Shown here: positions 35,007 through 46,808 of the stretch, in pieces | Numbering within the stretch: the stretch's first letter is position 1 | Layout of the letters: each line of letters starts with the position of its first letter | Assembly: GCA_905178155.1 (NCBI GenBank) | Contig: CAJINV010000008.1 | Coordinates: 124,001 to 188,000 of the forward strand | Reading direction: 5' to 3' | Source: Amoebophrya sp. A120 | Taxonomy: Eukaryota > Sar > Dinophyceae > Syndiniales > Amoebophryaceae | Length of the DNA stretch: 64,000 nucleotides | The notes under the pieces: model-generated | Seen by the model: only the letters and a program-made list of their open reading frames with translations | Database searches by the model: none | What the model was told of the DNA's origin: nothing | Translations under genes and position numbers: made by a program

Positions 35007-37164
35007 TCAGCTCGTAGCCGCCGCAGTCATTTTCTTGAGGCGAATCAAGTCGGGCTCAAGCAGTTTTCGGGTCATGTGGTTGCTCTGCTTCGTGTTTTTC
35101 GGGAGCTGATCCACGAACGTGAATGCCTCTTCAGCCGCATGAACGGAAGTATGAAACTTCTTGAGAAGTCGCAGAAAAGTGGTATTTTTGTCAAACTCCA
35201 GCTGTAACCTCGTTGACGGCAACCCGGCTACGTAAATGCGGAGCTGTGATTGTGAGAGAATGTGATCGACAAGAAAAAACAATGATCGAGACCTGGTGGA
35301 GAAGATGGAGTTTTTCTTATATGAATCTACACACCGCATGATAGTCGGAGCAAAGTAGTACGAGCCGATCAGTGCAATACAACGAAGGCCAAAGCCGAAC
35401 AGCTGCACGTCCGGCTGAACGAAAATCGAAAACACTTATCAAAGCCACCACTGCTGCTCCAGAAGCACATCAATACCTCGAGATAATCCTTCACCACGTA
35501 CTTGCACTGTTCGAGCCATTCAGGCGTAACCTTCGACTCGTAGAAAATGCAGGCTTCCGCGAGGGGAACCGCGGAGTCGTAGAACGTTTTGCTTTTTAGC
35601 TCTTCATTCACACCTATAACGTAGCTCCAGTTGTCGTGGATTATGCCCTCGATCTCACGCGTCTGTAGTTGTTCTTTCAACAATTTTCTCAGCATGTAGC
35701 AAGCAACACGACATAAAATAACAAGAAAAAACAGAACAAGTAGAGGTAGACCACAGCTGGTGTTTGTCATATGAATCTGGAATTTTTATGATTACGCTTC
35801 TAATGCTAATTTCTAAAAAATACGAAGAGGTTTTCGTATTCCTGCTTTCTCGCGATTTCTAGCCTGTCTTCTGCGTCCGTGAGCTTTTTCTCGATCTCGA
35901 CGAGGTTTGTTGGCTGCCTCAGGACCTGTCGTGTGGGTCAATGAAATATATTTTTGATAGTCTCGTCTGATGTTGTGGTATATTTTATTATCATCTGAAT
36001 AGAAAGGAGCAAAGGCGTGGCACTGTGACTCTGCAGATGCGGCGAGAGAATCATGAAAACAAAACAAGCCAAGCGTAAGTACTTCCGAGTCAATGAAGTT
36101 TTTCGCGCCAAGGTACATTTCCTCGTAGGCCACCCACGCAAGGTCGAACTCACTCAGTTTCTTGCCGAATTCTTGATTGAACTGTTGTGAGATTTTTTGA
36201 AAAAATCAAAGATGCAAAACCTCGGTCTTCACATCCATGCTCAGGCAGAAGCCTTGAAATTTCAGCGAATGAGAGGACTGTATCGGCTGCCCGCCCTGGT
36301 ACCGCGGCAATTTCCGTAGCTTGGCGTCAGCGTCTTCTAGGAGCGATGTCACATCATAACAAATTTGAGTAGAACGCCTCTTGATACGCTATGCGCAACT
36401 GCACAAGGACAAGCCTGGAGATTTTTCTTAATGTTTTACCTTTTTCAATCCTGTTGGAAAGTCTTCTTTGACTTCCTTTTCCATGTGCGAGGCAAGTGTC
36501 GTCATTGAAGTGTCCAGCATCTTCAGAAATTCCTCGGACTTTGCGGCAAGCTCGGGAGCTATCTCGTTGTAATCAAAATCTCTTCCATTGAACGAAACCG
36601 CCGTACTGGCGCAGATCGCCCTCGCCACTTTTATCAAACTCGCGGGGTATCCAGTCGGAAAATATTGTGGTGGCTGAAAAGTGAATAAACAATGAAATGA
36701 CTTCGGCGAGGACGGTAGCGTGATCCATCATATCATACCAAAGTAGCTATTACTATCGGTGTTTCTGTCGCAACATGGTGCGATGCTGCAGAATGAAAAA
36801 TGAAATATCAAGATCATAACGTTAGAACTTAGATGCAACACCGTCAAGTAAAAAATGATATAGACAAGTATGCAGCACGCAGTAGCTTCTGCTTGCTGTA
36901 CCGGAAAGGCCAACATGTGGTGCAGTTTGAACCGATATTCCTTGGACGCGTCTGCCTTGACAAACACCGTTAGTAGCCCGAGCATGCTCAGGAAGCGGGC
37001 GACTTTTCGAAACGAGAGGTCGTCGAGCACATCGGAGGCGACAAAGGGTAACGATTCTTGTATGGCGATGCATTCCTTCAGCATGGCAAACTCCTTTGTG
37101 CCCTTGAATTTGATCACCTCCGGCGTGCCGGTGATCTTTTCTTTCTTCCCTGAGAAGTTCTTGT
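35007..37164 (-). CDS. Unrecognised mostly helical protein, at least eight exons
   Basis: I do not recognise the family. Exons: about 37164-36902, 36673-36440, 36379-36221, 36181-36083, 35925-35824, about 35770-35477, 35414-35331 and 35243-35007. Wherever both ends are clear the introns are phase 0, an unusually uniform pattern. The product carries LPFVASDVLDDLSFRKVARFL, then FDYNEIAPELAAKSEEFLKML, a charged helical stretch (EIEKKLTDAEDRLEIARKQE) and C-terminal LPSTRLQLEFDKNTTFLRLL, ending at the stop at 35007. The charged helices could suggest a BAR-like or dynein-related domain, but no diagnostic motif supports either. The 5' end is open: the first exon shown starts after a possible acceptor, so at least one upstream exon is missing. 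The sixth exon may begin later than given, because its first third reads as a hydrophobic segment that could be intron. Confidence 0.6.
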
Positions 37165-38528
37165 AGTTAATTTTTCACTGGTACTGGTTAAAGAGGGATT
37201 GATCACGGCCAGAAAACGAAATTAAATTTATACAACTGAGGCTGTCCTCCTTTATGTCAACAACTTCCTATTCGCCCTCGCAGGCACGAAAGGACTCTGC
37301 TTTATTCCCACAAAGAAAAAACAGGCGTAGTTGTAAAGCTAGTTCTCGGGGTACCCTTTTTTCCCATCTCTTCGGCGGTTGGCTGTCGAGAACTTTTCAA
37401 TCAGCCGGAACCCAGCCCTCGGGAATCTCGGGTCCTGGACGATACTCCCTCGGCCTCAATGGCGCCGTGGGACCCGAAGAATCATAATTTCACTCGGTGC
37501 GCTCCCGCGTGGAGCTGATAAGTCGTATGACTGGATGAATGTGGTTTGGTTTTCTTGTTGAGCCGCCAACTCAACGAACACGAACGGCAAGCGGAAGCTA
37601 TGCTACAGCTCACATCACTCAAATTTGCCTCCCACTCTAACTCCGGTCTGGCGCCGCTAAAGTCCCTCGTTGGAGCGATATTTCGGCCCAATCCCATCTA
37701 GATGAATTAGATACGCGCCTCCTCAACTACAACCTTCGTGCTCGTCCTCGGGTAGCTCGAAAGTTCAGACTACCGCAGAACAAGAGACTTTGACTCGCGG
37801 GCAGGACTTGCCCTTCGCCTTCTTTTACGCCACGAAAACAACGGAGATCGACGCGCGCAAAGTCAACTTTGGAAGTGCCCATCATGTCTCCCCTTATTTA
37901 CCTTTACGAACGACTTTCTGGGTTTTAGTATCAGGTTTGATGCTGATTTTCCTTGGTATTTTACAATGCTCGGATGCAACATTTCGAGGATTGGTTGCTC
38001 GCAAATTCACATGTGAAAGGTCAAGGACGATGTTGAATTGAAATAGAAATCCTAATCATACACTTGAAGCGGCAACTAGACATGTGTTGGGTTTTGCTTT
38101 TGCTGTTTAAGACAGGTTCGACTGGCCCTGCGTAGTGAATTTTTCATCCGGCGAGGTCCACCTCCATACAACCCGGTACTTCATTCATGAATCAGTACGT
38201 TTCCGTTGAAGAAAATGAAAAGAGACTGCCCTGACATAGATATTCTTTTTGAAACTTTCACTTTCTGCAGATTCAATAACCTGACAGATGGAACTCGAAC
38301 TGCCAAAAAAAAAACGTCATGCTCAATCAATAAACGATAGCGCGAAGGAGAGATGATTCATTGAGGACATCAGCTGGAGTAGTGAAACTACCGGGGGTTT
38401 TCTGGATTTCGTTTCGGTATTAGAATCATTCACTGCCGCACACGCACTCGAATCAGGGTCGCAACTTCCTCCACAATCAATTTCGCCCGTTGGGCTGCCC
38501 TCGCTCCGACGCCTAGATCGATCCACAC
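37165..38528. other. Intergenic region, may hide 5' exons of the upstream-reading gene
   Basis: The missing first exon of the helical-protein gene should lie here or within its first intron. A minus-strand reading at 37482-37697 is open but has no supporting motif. I see no other gene. From 38323 to 38528 a minus-strand frame continues past the stop of the glycosyltransferase but shifts frame, so I treat it as 3' flank. Confidence 0.4.
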
Positions 38529-40508
38529 TTAAGTCCATTTCCCGTGTCCAACGGGTTCGACCGCACGACCATCTGCTTTGTTGCTGTTGCTGGGCGAGGA
38601 CAGCGAAATCGCTCCGCTCAGTGGTGCGGCCGTCGCTCTTTTGCTGTTCTTGCGCACACAGGATAGCATCGGGCTTGAGAACCAGTGCTGCTCACAAGCA
38701 TTCGTGAAGTTCTTCAAACCATGCCCCAGCGGAGAAGCGGGATTTAACGACCAAAACTCCGGAGCCCAGGCTTGTCGGAAACCGAGAATCCGCACCGTCA
38801 GATGGGAAATAACCTGATTTGGGTGTGAGACGACGACTTTCTCCTTCAATGATTTTTCGCCGTGCTGCTGGGCTCCTACTGCTACTTCGCTATGCGCTTT
38901 CGCTAGCACAGCATCGGTAGCCGAAAGGAGCACGCCCTTGCGCCGTTCAAAGTTCTCTCCGTCCGGATGGCTCTCTGGCGTTGAACCCATGCCAAGACGC
39001 TTCCGAAAACAACCCATCACCTGTTTAAGTTTATGGAACCAACTTGAAAGACATTACCAGCAGAAGAGAAGACTGGTCATCAATCAAAGCGCCTGTATAC
39101 ACTTAGCGTTAGCTGCAATAAAAACGCCTCAGAAACAAGCTACGAGAGGCCCACCGGATCAAGCAAGCTTCTTCATCAAGCATCAGACTCTTTTTCTTCC
39201 ACGATTACCGGTTCTTGCGCTCTCTCTTTATTTTGTAAAACTTAGTAACTCGACATAACCTTAATAAATCACTTGACCTGTGAGTGCGCGTGTGTTTTTA
39301 TTAGACCGAGCTGTTTCTAGTACACGTGCTAGCAGGGTGGTTGGAGTTGTACACATGCAAGCAATACACAACATTTACATGGACAATTCGGCCCCCACAC
39401 AGCAACTCAATACCCTAGCGTGGGCAACGAAAATGTCCAGTCCGGTCGAGCCCGGCAAATTGTGAAAATCCTCCTCACAGCGAGAGGCCGGGATACCGAG
39501 CGCCCCGAGCAGGGCAACGTGGAGCGCGCCGTTGTCCGCCGAGTCAAAGCCTCCGACGTATTGCTCTCCCTTCAAAAACGGCGTGTGCTTTTCCGGGCGG
39601 CGATGCTCCAGAGTTGCCCATTGGCGGAGAAACCGCCGCGTGCGCGGATTGTTTCGAACCATGTAGGAGCCCGCCATGACATCGTTGTGGTGTTCGAGGC
39701 CCCACCACCGCTCAAAGAACATCAAATCAGCCCCGGCCGCTGACGAAGAGTCTGACCGAGGAGGAACAAACGCCAACCGCGAGGTGCTTGCTGCTGCGCG
39801 GAGGTGTTCTTGCACTGTGAATGTGCTTTTTGCTTTCGTTGCGTTCGGAGGCAGCGCACTGAGCGATCCGGTGCCGGTCATAACAGATAACCATGGCGCA
39901 AGATCCAGGTCGAACGAGCGCGCCCCAATGTCTGAGTCCAACGCGATGTAGATCGTCGGATCTACGTGTTGGTCGGCTTTCGCCTTGTCCTCGCGGTCAA
40001 CATCGGCAGCAGGTTCATCTCGCTGAAGAAGATGGCCTTCACTTGATGCTCGTCGCGTCCTCACTTTTGACTCAAGGTAGGCGGCCAACAGACAGTGTCG
40101 GAGGAAGTACGGGTTGTTTGCGCGGTCGAGACAGCCCTTCCGCGTTTGCGGGGACGCGGCCAGAGCCCAGGCTTCATTGGTGGCCGTGAGGTTTTTTACG
40201 CCGAAAGTCCGAAAGGAATAACCAAAATGATTGGCAAAGCATCGAACGCTCGCCATCTGCCTCGCATTCCTTTCCTCCTCCTCGAGCCAATTCGCGTCAG
40301 CAAACACTAGCAGCTCGACCTTCGGACGAGACGAGGCCGAGGTACCAGCACGATGCGGAGGAAGATGAATCGATGCCACCAGCGGATTTTTAAGCTTGGG
40401 AAAAAACAAAAGGGCAAGATATGTCCTCCAGATCCCGGCGATAATAGCAGACGACGAAACGAGCCGCGTCCGTCTATGACTAGATGACATCCCATGGTGG
40501 CTGTGCAT
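38529..40508 (-). CDS. DUF273-like / GT34-like glycosyltransferase, type II membrane protein
   Basis: Two exons: 40508-39414 and 39020-38529 (1,095 and 492 nt, both multiples of three), 528 residues. The intron is GT-AG and phase 0. A membrane anchor lies near residues 17-40 (SSSAIIAGIWRTYLALLFF), as in Golgi transferases. The catalytic region shows a D-x-D motif in IYIALDSDIGARSFDLDLAPW, then FERWWGLEHHNDVMAGSYMV and a DSADNGALHVALL block typical of DUF273/GMA12-like enzymes, where an aspartate-asparagine pair lies in the donor site. The C-terminal exon holds VRILGFRQAWAPEFWSLNP and a LGHGLKNF segment similar to the end of that family. Both halves therefore belong together. The sugar and acceptor cannot be told from sequence. 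The last 50 residues are Ser/Lys-rich. Confidence 0.72.
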
Positions 40509-41414
40509 GTTAGTATCAGCCTGGCACTTGCGCTCGTTCGCTGTCGCTGCTCATGTGCGACAAATAATCATTTTTCGAATTTGAATTTCACATCACAGCA
40601 CGACATCGAAGATGACCAGATACTTATATCGAAGATGACGAAGAGGATGACGACGACTACATACAGAAACAAACAAGAAGGACGATGAAAAAGTCAATCA
40701 GAATCAGGTTGAAGAGAGTCATACTTTATGTGTACGCGTCTCACTTTCATCGAAGACAGAGGCGTGGATACCATGCGACCGCACTTTATCAAAAGCTGCA
40801 AGCAACCTGTTCTGGTCTCTTTCGGTTTGCACACTGTAGCTCTTCCTCGTCCCAACTGTTCTGGTCTGTTTGATGCTCTAGAATCTCAATTTCTTTATCT
40901 TCCTCTACTTCCACTGCAGCCCCGCAAAGCTTGCTGAGAAAACAAGGACAAGGAGGTCGATGCAAGTTTTGTCCAAAGAAGTTCGACACAAAAATCTGCA
41001 TCGCATCAACGCATGCATTTCTGAATTAGCTCACAGACAACCAGGCCCCTTCAAAGTTATTTGTTCTTAGTTGGAGTGATCGTAATTATGCTAACGAATC
41101 GCATACGTTTCCTCGTTGTTAATCTGTGAAGTCCGAGGTGAATTTAAGCGATTTTTAGATAGGCAACTCCGCCACACAGGCATTGTCGGCCAAATCGTAA
41201 TGGATACGGCATCGACCACATGCATCGTGAAGATCGTCCACACGACCTTACAACGGGATCGCATCGGATGATAGGACAAAAAAAAATTACAATTACTTAA
41301 AAAAATGGCTCGAGTTGTTCTTACTTGTAACCAACACAGGAGCAATAGCAATACAACTTCTCGATCATGAAGCATATTCATTTACGCTTCTCGGATCGTG
41401 GTCTAGGCGGTTTG
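40509..41414. other. Intergenic region
   Basis: No recognisable coding sequence. It lies between the ATG of the glycosyltransferase (40508) and the stop of the ABC transporter (41415). Short AT-rich readings only. Confidence 0.55.
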
Positions 41415-44400
41415 TTATTGTTTCTTTTCCGGTGGAATTACCTCCGGAAGAAACACTCCGGCCTGCGCCACCTGCTCGACATCCGTTTGCTCTCCAGCGA
41501 GTCTTTCCGCTTTGTCGATCTCCGGAGAGCTAGTAGCCATGGTCCGAATGGATCCGGCGCGCTCGATCTTCCGGTATTCTCGCAGTAACACGACAAAAGA
41601 AAGCAGCCGCAGAAACACGGTGATGCCCAACAAAACGAAGACGGAGAAAGAGGAATTTTCAGAAACTGTGTCACCCACTGGCCAAATGTCGCCGGACGTG
41701 AGTCCGAGGGATTGCAAGGCCCCGTCGCAGGTGGTGACAGGACAGATACCAACGGTGCCGACGAGCTCCCGCGAGTCGCAGCAAAAAGGGCAGGGCGAAT
41801 CACTGCACGTCTTCGGCGCTGGATGTACACCTGAACAATGGGAAATTCCAGACAGGTCTCTACTCACGGTCGTATCGAAGATGATCCACGTGGCGTTATT
41901 CTTATCAATTTGGCTTTGGAAATTCAAATCGAAGTGCAAGTGCCGATACACAACTACGCCACATATAATCCATATGTTTCTCTTTCTCTTTCTGGTACTT
42001 TTCAACATCGTAGACGTTGCAGTCCCAGGAGTTGTTGACTCCTGGTTTCAGTTCTTTATCTTTCTTCTCTTCACTCTTTGTGATTGTGAAGTAAGTCTTC
42101 ATCATCTAAGAACATTTCGGCTTTCAGTCGGAGGTATCTATGGTTTCATCTAGGCGAAGAAAATAAAAACTGAAAAACTGAAGTGCCGCGTCACAGCGTT
42201 GCGGTACCAGGGTGCCCCATTTCCAACCACGCGCTGGTTCGACACGACGCGTCCGGTTCCTTGCAATTGAACTCATTGAAAACGAGCGCCTGCCACGCGT
42301 AGCGGAACGGCGTCACGTAGGAAAGTGCGCCGAACGGGAAGAGGGGCATCGACTCGACGTCGATCATGAAGCCGGAGAGAAGTACCTGGGGCAGCACGAC
42401 CACCGGCGTGATGGCCAGGGCCTTGTCGATGCTGCCGGCCTTCGCGGACACGATGAAACCGAACGAGGAACCCACATTCGCCTGCAGCATGATCACCAGG
42501 ACAGCGACCAGAAAATTGTCAAAGGAGTCCTGGTTTAACCCGATGAGGTTATGGCGCGCGCAAAGTTGCTTTTTGAAAAGTACTAGAATTTTTTTTTTGC
42601 AAGCGCTTCAGTGCTCAAGCCTAGCTAATAAAACTAGCTAATTCTAAATATGCATGAGAAGTTCAGCGCGAATAAGTGCAAAAGCACGTCGGCGCCGAGA
42701 GGTAAGTTGGCTGGTACTCTTCGAGGCTCTGGTCTACGGATCTGTCCAGGGCGGTCCCGTCGCCAAGCCTTGCTGAGGGTCTTCTACTCGGAGCTGTGGC
42801 TAGGTGTACGGTCCCAAAACGACGAAAACCGCGGGGAGCTTACCAACCTCCGATACCTGGTTCCGAACATCCAGCCAGATCTTGACTCTGGCGCACGATG
42901 GCGCTACCTACACTGCGACGGCGCATTAGCTGTCGCACATGGGAAAAAAACCTCTGCGAATCTATTGTGAAACTTCGCCCGAGTTTGCACCCCTCCGCAG
43001 ATGCCAACTGATCGGCCTCTTCGGGAGGGGTAGTTACATCGGGATTGGCGATTTTTTGGGGGGGTGTTTCGTAGGCCATTTTGCCGGCCCCTTCGAAGCC
43101 CCTTTGGGGGGCCTCGTGTTGGGGAAGGCCTGCGTGCCGGTTGCTCTTTTCGCTGCGGTCCACAACAGGCGGTCTCCGCACTTGCGTATTGCGAAGTCAT
43201 TCGCAAACTCGTACTAGACGCTGAACGTCATGAGATGGTCGCTCTACTGTTTCAACCGGAGTAGATGACTGTGCGCGCAACCAGAAACATGTCCGCGCTC
43301 GCCACGACGTACCGATAGCGTTGCGGACAGATCCGTGGACCAGCCCCCCTTCGTGGAAGACGACTTTACTACCTCTGAATTGGACGCCTTGCTATGCATG
43401 CAAAACTCCATCTAGTATAATTAGCTAACTCTATCTAGTCTAATATAGCTAGTTGCCGACGTGCCATGCAAACATTAAAAAAAAAATTCTAGTACTTTTA
43501 AAAACGCAACTTTGCGCGCGCCATAGAGGTAGTAGACGATGCAGACCGTCAGCCCTGCGTAGAAGCTTTGCAACGGAATGTCCAGCAAAACCTTACTGAG
43601 CCAAAACTGCCACGGGGTGTACAGGCGGTCGAGCGCCTCGCGCAGAAACACGGGACGTTCGCCGATAAACACATTCAGCATTCCTAAGGCCGAAAAGAGA
43701 AGCTGCGTGAGGCACAGCAGGAACGCAACCGCCGATCGGTTCCGCACACCGACGACGTTTTTCTCGAGCTGGAAAAACAGAAAGCCAACCATGAGGCCAA
43801 TAAACACCGTCTGCGCCAAACGAATTTTGGTCAAGAACGGTTCCCGTTTCATGCACGTGAAAGAACGGTGGAGCAGCACCTTGAACATGGGGACAACTGG
43901 ACCGCGCTTGGCTACACCAGCACTGTGGCTAGCTGCACTAGTACTAGCGACGTCCACCATTCCGATGGCAGCAGGGGCGACACCAATGGCACCAGCAGGT
44001 CCGCTTAGACTATTAGTGACTGCGACCCCCTCGTCGTAGCTTTTCTTCATTTTTTATCCAGGAAAAAACACCCATCCCCATCCAATTTGTGATGCAAAAC
44101 ATGCATAAAGTCCCGTATTTGGCATGCAAAAAATGGATGGGGATGGGTGTTTTTTCCTGGATATTTTTCGCACTACTTCCGGCAGCGTCTCGAGAACATC
44201 CATGACGTGGTCCGCGGGGTTCGTATCCGCTGGGACCGGACAACCTAGTTCCTTGAACTTTGCGATGAGCTGCTGCACGGTTCCAAAAAACACCGCTTCC
44301 CCGTGTCCGGCGAGCAGAAAGACTTTTTTGAACATCCTGAAGACCTCCGCGGAAGGTTGGTGGATCGTCGAGATGACGGTGATATGCATTGCAAAAGCAT

Positions 44401-45821
44401 AAGCATCGCGGCACTAGTAGAAATCGCATTACGAATTCGGTCCGCATTATGGGGGGACAAAATTCGGAAACGAACTGAGAATGGCCTTGTTTTTGCGTCT
44501 AGATATAGGCTCGATTTCTTGGGTTGCTTGATTTTTTTGGTTCGCCAGCGCGCCCAAATGCACGCGCACGGATTTACTTTCTGTGTCCATGGCAACCATT
44601 TCCGGAGCCAAATCGGCGGAAGTCATTTTATAAAATATTACGCCCCCCTGGTGTATATCCACGACGGGACGGCGTGGATATAGGATACCGCGCTGGATAT
44701 TCAATATTTAGGGCGGAATGGGCGCGGATATTCTATAGAAGGTATTTCTAGCGCGAGCGCCGCGCCGTTTTCGAAACAATGCAAGTGGTGCAGGCGCGAA
44801 CTTCAGGTAGAGAATTCGGCGCATTAGGCCGCTGCTATTGCGCAAAAACTAGACGCAGGGGGCCTCGCCTGAGCTTCCCCGAAAGTGGGCAATTCGCCAA
44901 AAACCCGCTATATCTAAGCCTCGAAAAAAGGCCGTTCTCAGTTCGTCGCCCCTAGTTTGTCCCCCCATAGTCCGCATGAGAAATAGAATTTGTCATGCTG
45001 TTTCACGACCTTGGGATGGAGGTTTGTAATGCATGACTGGGATTACTACGAATACGATACTTTTGCACAGGATAGGTGACTCCCTTCACTCCCGCGCCGT
45101 CGTCGTTGGTCAGCTGCCGCAGATCCTCAACCAAGGTTTTCGCTTTCCGGCTGTCGAGCCCGGAGGTCGGCTCGTCCAGCAGCAGCAAGTCGGGATCAGA
45201 ACAGAGTGACAAGGCAACATTGAGTCGCTTCCGCTCGCCCCCACTCAGTCCACCGGCGCCGCCGATGGAGGACGCTTCGTCCCCAACTTTCGTGTCTGCG
45301 CACTTCTCCAGGCCCATGCGGAGCAGCATAGAGGCCACCTCCTCGTCGACATTCTCGTAGTCGGCCCCTACCGAGAGCAGGCGGTACCGCAGCGCCTCGC
45401 GGGGGGTCAACACGCGCAACATGATGTCGTCCTGCGTGACGTAGCCCATCCTTGCCCGAAGCTCGTCCCGTTCCAGCTGCGAACACGCTGTCATGTTGAC
45501 GCTGTCAAAAACTAAGCTCCCATTCCAACTGGCGCCCACTCCAGGTCTTCCCATCAACGAATTCAAAAACGTAGTTTTTCCCGCGCCACTCGCTCCCATG
45601 ATCGCCACGAACTCGGACTCCGCGAAACAGACGGATACCTCATGCAGGATCCGCTTCTCGCCCCGATTGACGCAAAGTTTCTCACAACGGAGTGCGATTC
45701 CGCCCTTTCGAGAGGAGCGTCGCCGGGCTGGGCTTTGGGGAACCTGCAAGTGGAGGTTACCGCTTTGCGACGGCGTGGGCGGGCCGACGCCCGCGTCTGT
45801 ACTCGTCGCGCTGCCTGTCAT
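41415..45821 (-). CDS. ABCG-type half transporter split by three introner elements
   Basis: Exons 45821-45075, 44377-44164, 44049-43526, 42544-42208 and 41830-41415 total 2,238 nt, 745 residues. The ABCG order is clear: nucleotide-binding domain first with Walker A GASGAGKT, the Q-loop region GYVTQDD, signature LSGGERKR and Walker B LLLLDEPTSGLDS. Then come VISTIHQPSAEVF and a membrane domain with several helices (FLTKIRLAQTVFIGLMVGFL, LLCLTQLLFSALGMLNVFIG, SFYAGLTVCIVYYLIGLN). A Cys-rich loop and a last helix, FSVFVLLGITVFLRLLSF, end the protein. Such pumps export lipids or drugs as dimers. Introns 1-3 are all TIR elements with 5-bp duplications; only the last intron (42207-41831) is a plain GT-AG intron. 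The chosen ATG (45821) opens MTGSATSTD. The frame stays open to about 46010 through a hydrophobic segment, so a 5' exon may exist. Confidence 0.9.
42550..43525. mobile_element. Large introner element in the ABCG gene (976 bp)
   Basis: Both ends read TATGGCGCGCGCAAAGTTGC inward, and the arms continue to about 45 bp, including AAAAGTACTAGAATTTTTTT. The direct repeat ACCTC (minus strand) flanks it at 43530-43526 and 42549-42545. Excision joins TAC TAC CTC to ATC GGG TTA and restores YYLIGLNQDSFDNFL, the expected membrane segment. No GT-AG option exists. The interior has open readings but none resembles a transposase, so it looks non-autonomous. Confidence 0.9.
44055..44163. mobile_element. Short introner element in the ABCG gene (109 bp)
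   Basis: The arms are identical for 20 bases, TATCCAGGAAAAAACACCCA, and the match continues through TCCCCATCCA, leaving a short centre, so its RNA would be nearly one hairpin. Flanking repeat AAAAA at 44168-44164 and 44054-44050. Splicing joins CGA AAA A to TG AAG, giving VRKMKKSYDEG. It is closely related to the element at 50833-50944. Confidence 0.9.
44383..45074. mobile_element. Composite introner element in the ABCG gene
   Basis: Outer ends: TATCCTGTGCAAAAGTATCG and, read inward from the other side, TATGCATTGCAAAAGCATAA. Flanking repeat TCACC (minus strand) at 45079-45075 and 44382-44378. Excision joins GGA GTC ACC to GTC ATC TCG and restores VTVISTIHQPS, a conserved ABCG segment. The interior is interrupted by a second element (44448-44969). 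Without it the outer element would be about 162 bp, close to its relative at 55579-55736 (158 bp). Confidence 0.88.
44448..44969. mobile_element. Nested element with 8-bp target duplication
   Basis: A 522-bp insertion within the introner at 44383-45074. Arms TATGGGGGGACAAAATTCGG and TATGGGGGGACAAACTAGGG, then a shared GAACTGAGAA block and GGCC. The perfect direct repeat GTCCGCAT flanks it at 44440-44447 and 44970-44977. The TAT ends resemble those of the introners, but the duplication is 8 bp rather than 5, so it may be a different family. Confidence 0.85.
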
Positions 45822-46808
45822 ATCTTTCGACCTACTTTTGTGCTCCTTGAGCTCGAGGCCTACTGCAGCTGCAATAGATGCACTCAAGTAAACAGGTGAA
45901 CACACGAAGAACTGAATAATGTCACCAAGACCAATACTCAGAAGTAAGTACAAAACCAAGTACAAGAAGCAGCGGCACGGCTGCCACCAGGAGTCACTAA
46001 TCAATTTCACGCCCTACAGTCAATATGCACAAAAAGAACGATCTGATCACGGTGGGGAATGAATAGTCATAGCAAAGGGCCGTGAGTAAATCATTATCGT
46101 ACATGAAAACGACGAAGCCCAAGGGGATCCGAATATATACATGCTTTCCTTAAAACGAAATAAACATAAACCGAATTACCGAGTATGAGTAATTTGATGT
46201 GGCTCTGAAGGATCTCTTCCTTGCCTCTTTGTTCCTGCGTTCTGGTTCTGCCCCTCCCTGCACTCCTACTTTCATACGTGACGAGACACACCCTCATGAC
46301 CATGAAGATGTTCTTGTTCTTATGTCACGATTGCGAATGCGATAGGCATAGGTGCAAAGATCATCATGGCGATGGCGGACGCAAAGCCAAAAGTTGAAGT
46401 GTGTGGCTGTAATGTTGATGAACTGCAGCGCAGCCTACAGCACGTTTACTTCTACTCCTTTTCGTTCGCCTAGATCACCGAGGCGGGAAGAGAAAGATGA
46501 ATTGCATTCATGATGACCGATTTCGTGGTGTGACAGTAACTAGAACTTCTACGACAACCACCCTGTTGCATAAAGCAGATATTACAAGCACTGCCTCGTT
46601 ACCGGTGCACGTAGTTTTACATTTGACACATTCAAAGCATCTTCACGACGTCCTCGTCCTTCACAAGTAAAGAACGTCCTTTGATGCTACATGCAATGCT
46701 ACTGGGAGGATCAGCTTCTTGAACTTACAGAAGACGCTAGTGCAACTGGAACTGGTACAACTGGAGCGTGCTGAGCTCTGCGAGCCAATATGAAAGCGAT
46801 ACCAACAT
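45822..46808. other. Intergenic region and possible ABCG 5' exon
   Basis: From 45822 to 46010 the ABCG frame stays open on the minus strand with a hydrophobic run (FLYLVLYLLLSIGLGDIIQF), preceded by an AG at about 46017. This may be an upstream exon or part of an intron. From 46011 to 46808 I see no gene. Confidence 0.45.

Noticed and set aside
44055-44163. Rho-independent terminator-like hairpin
   Set aside because: The stem is the TIR pair of an introner with a target duplication inside a coding region.
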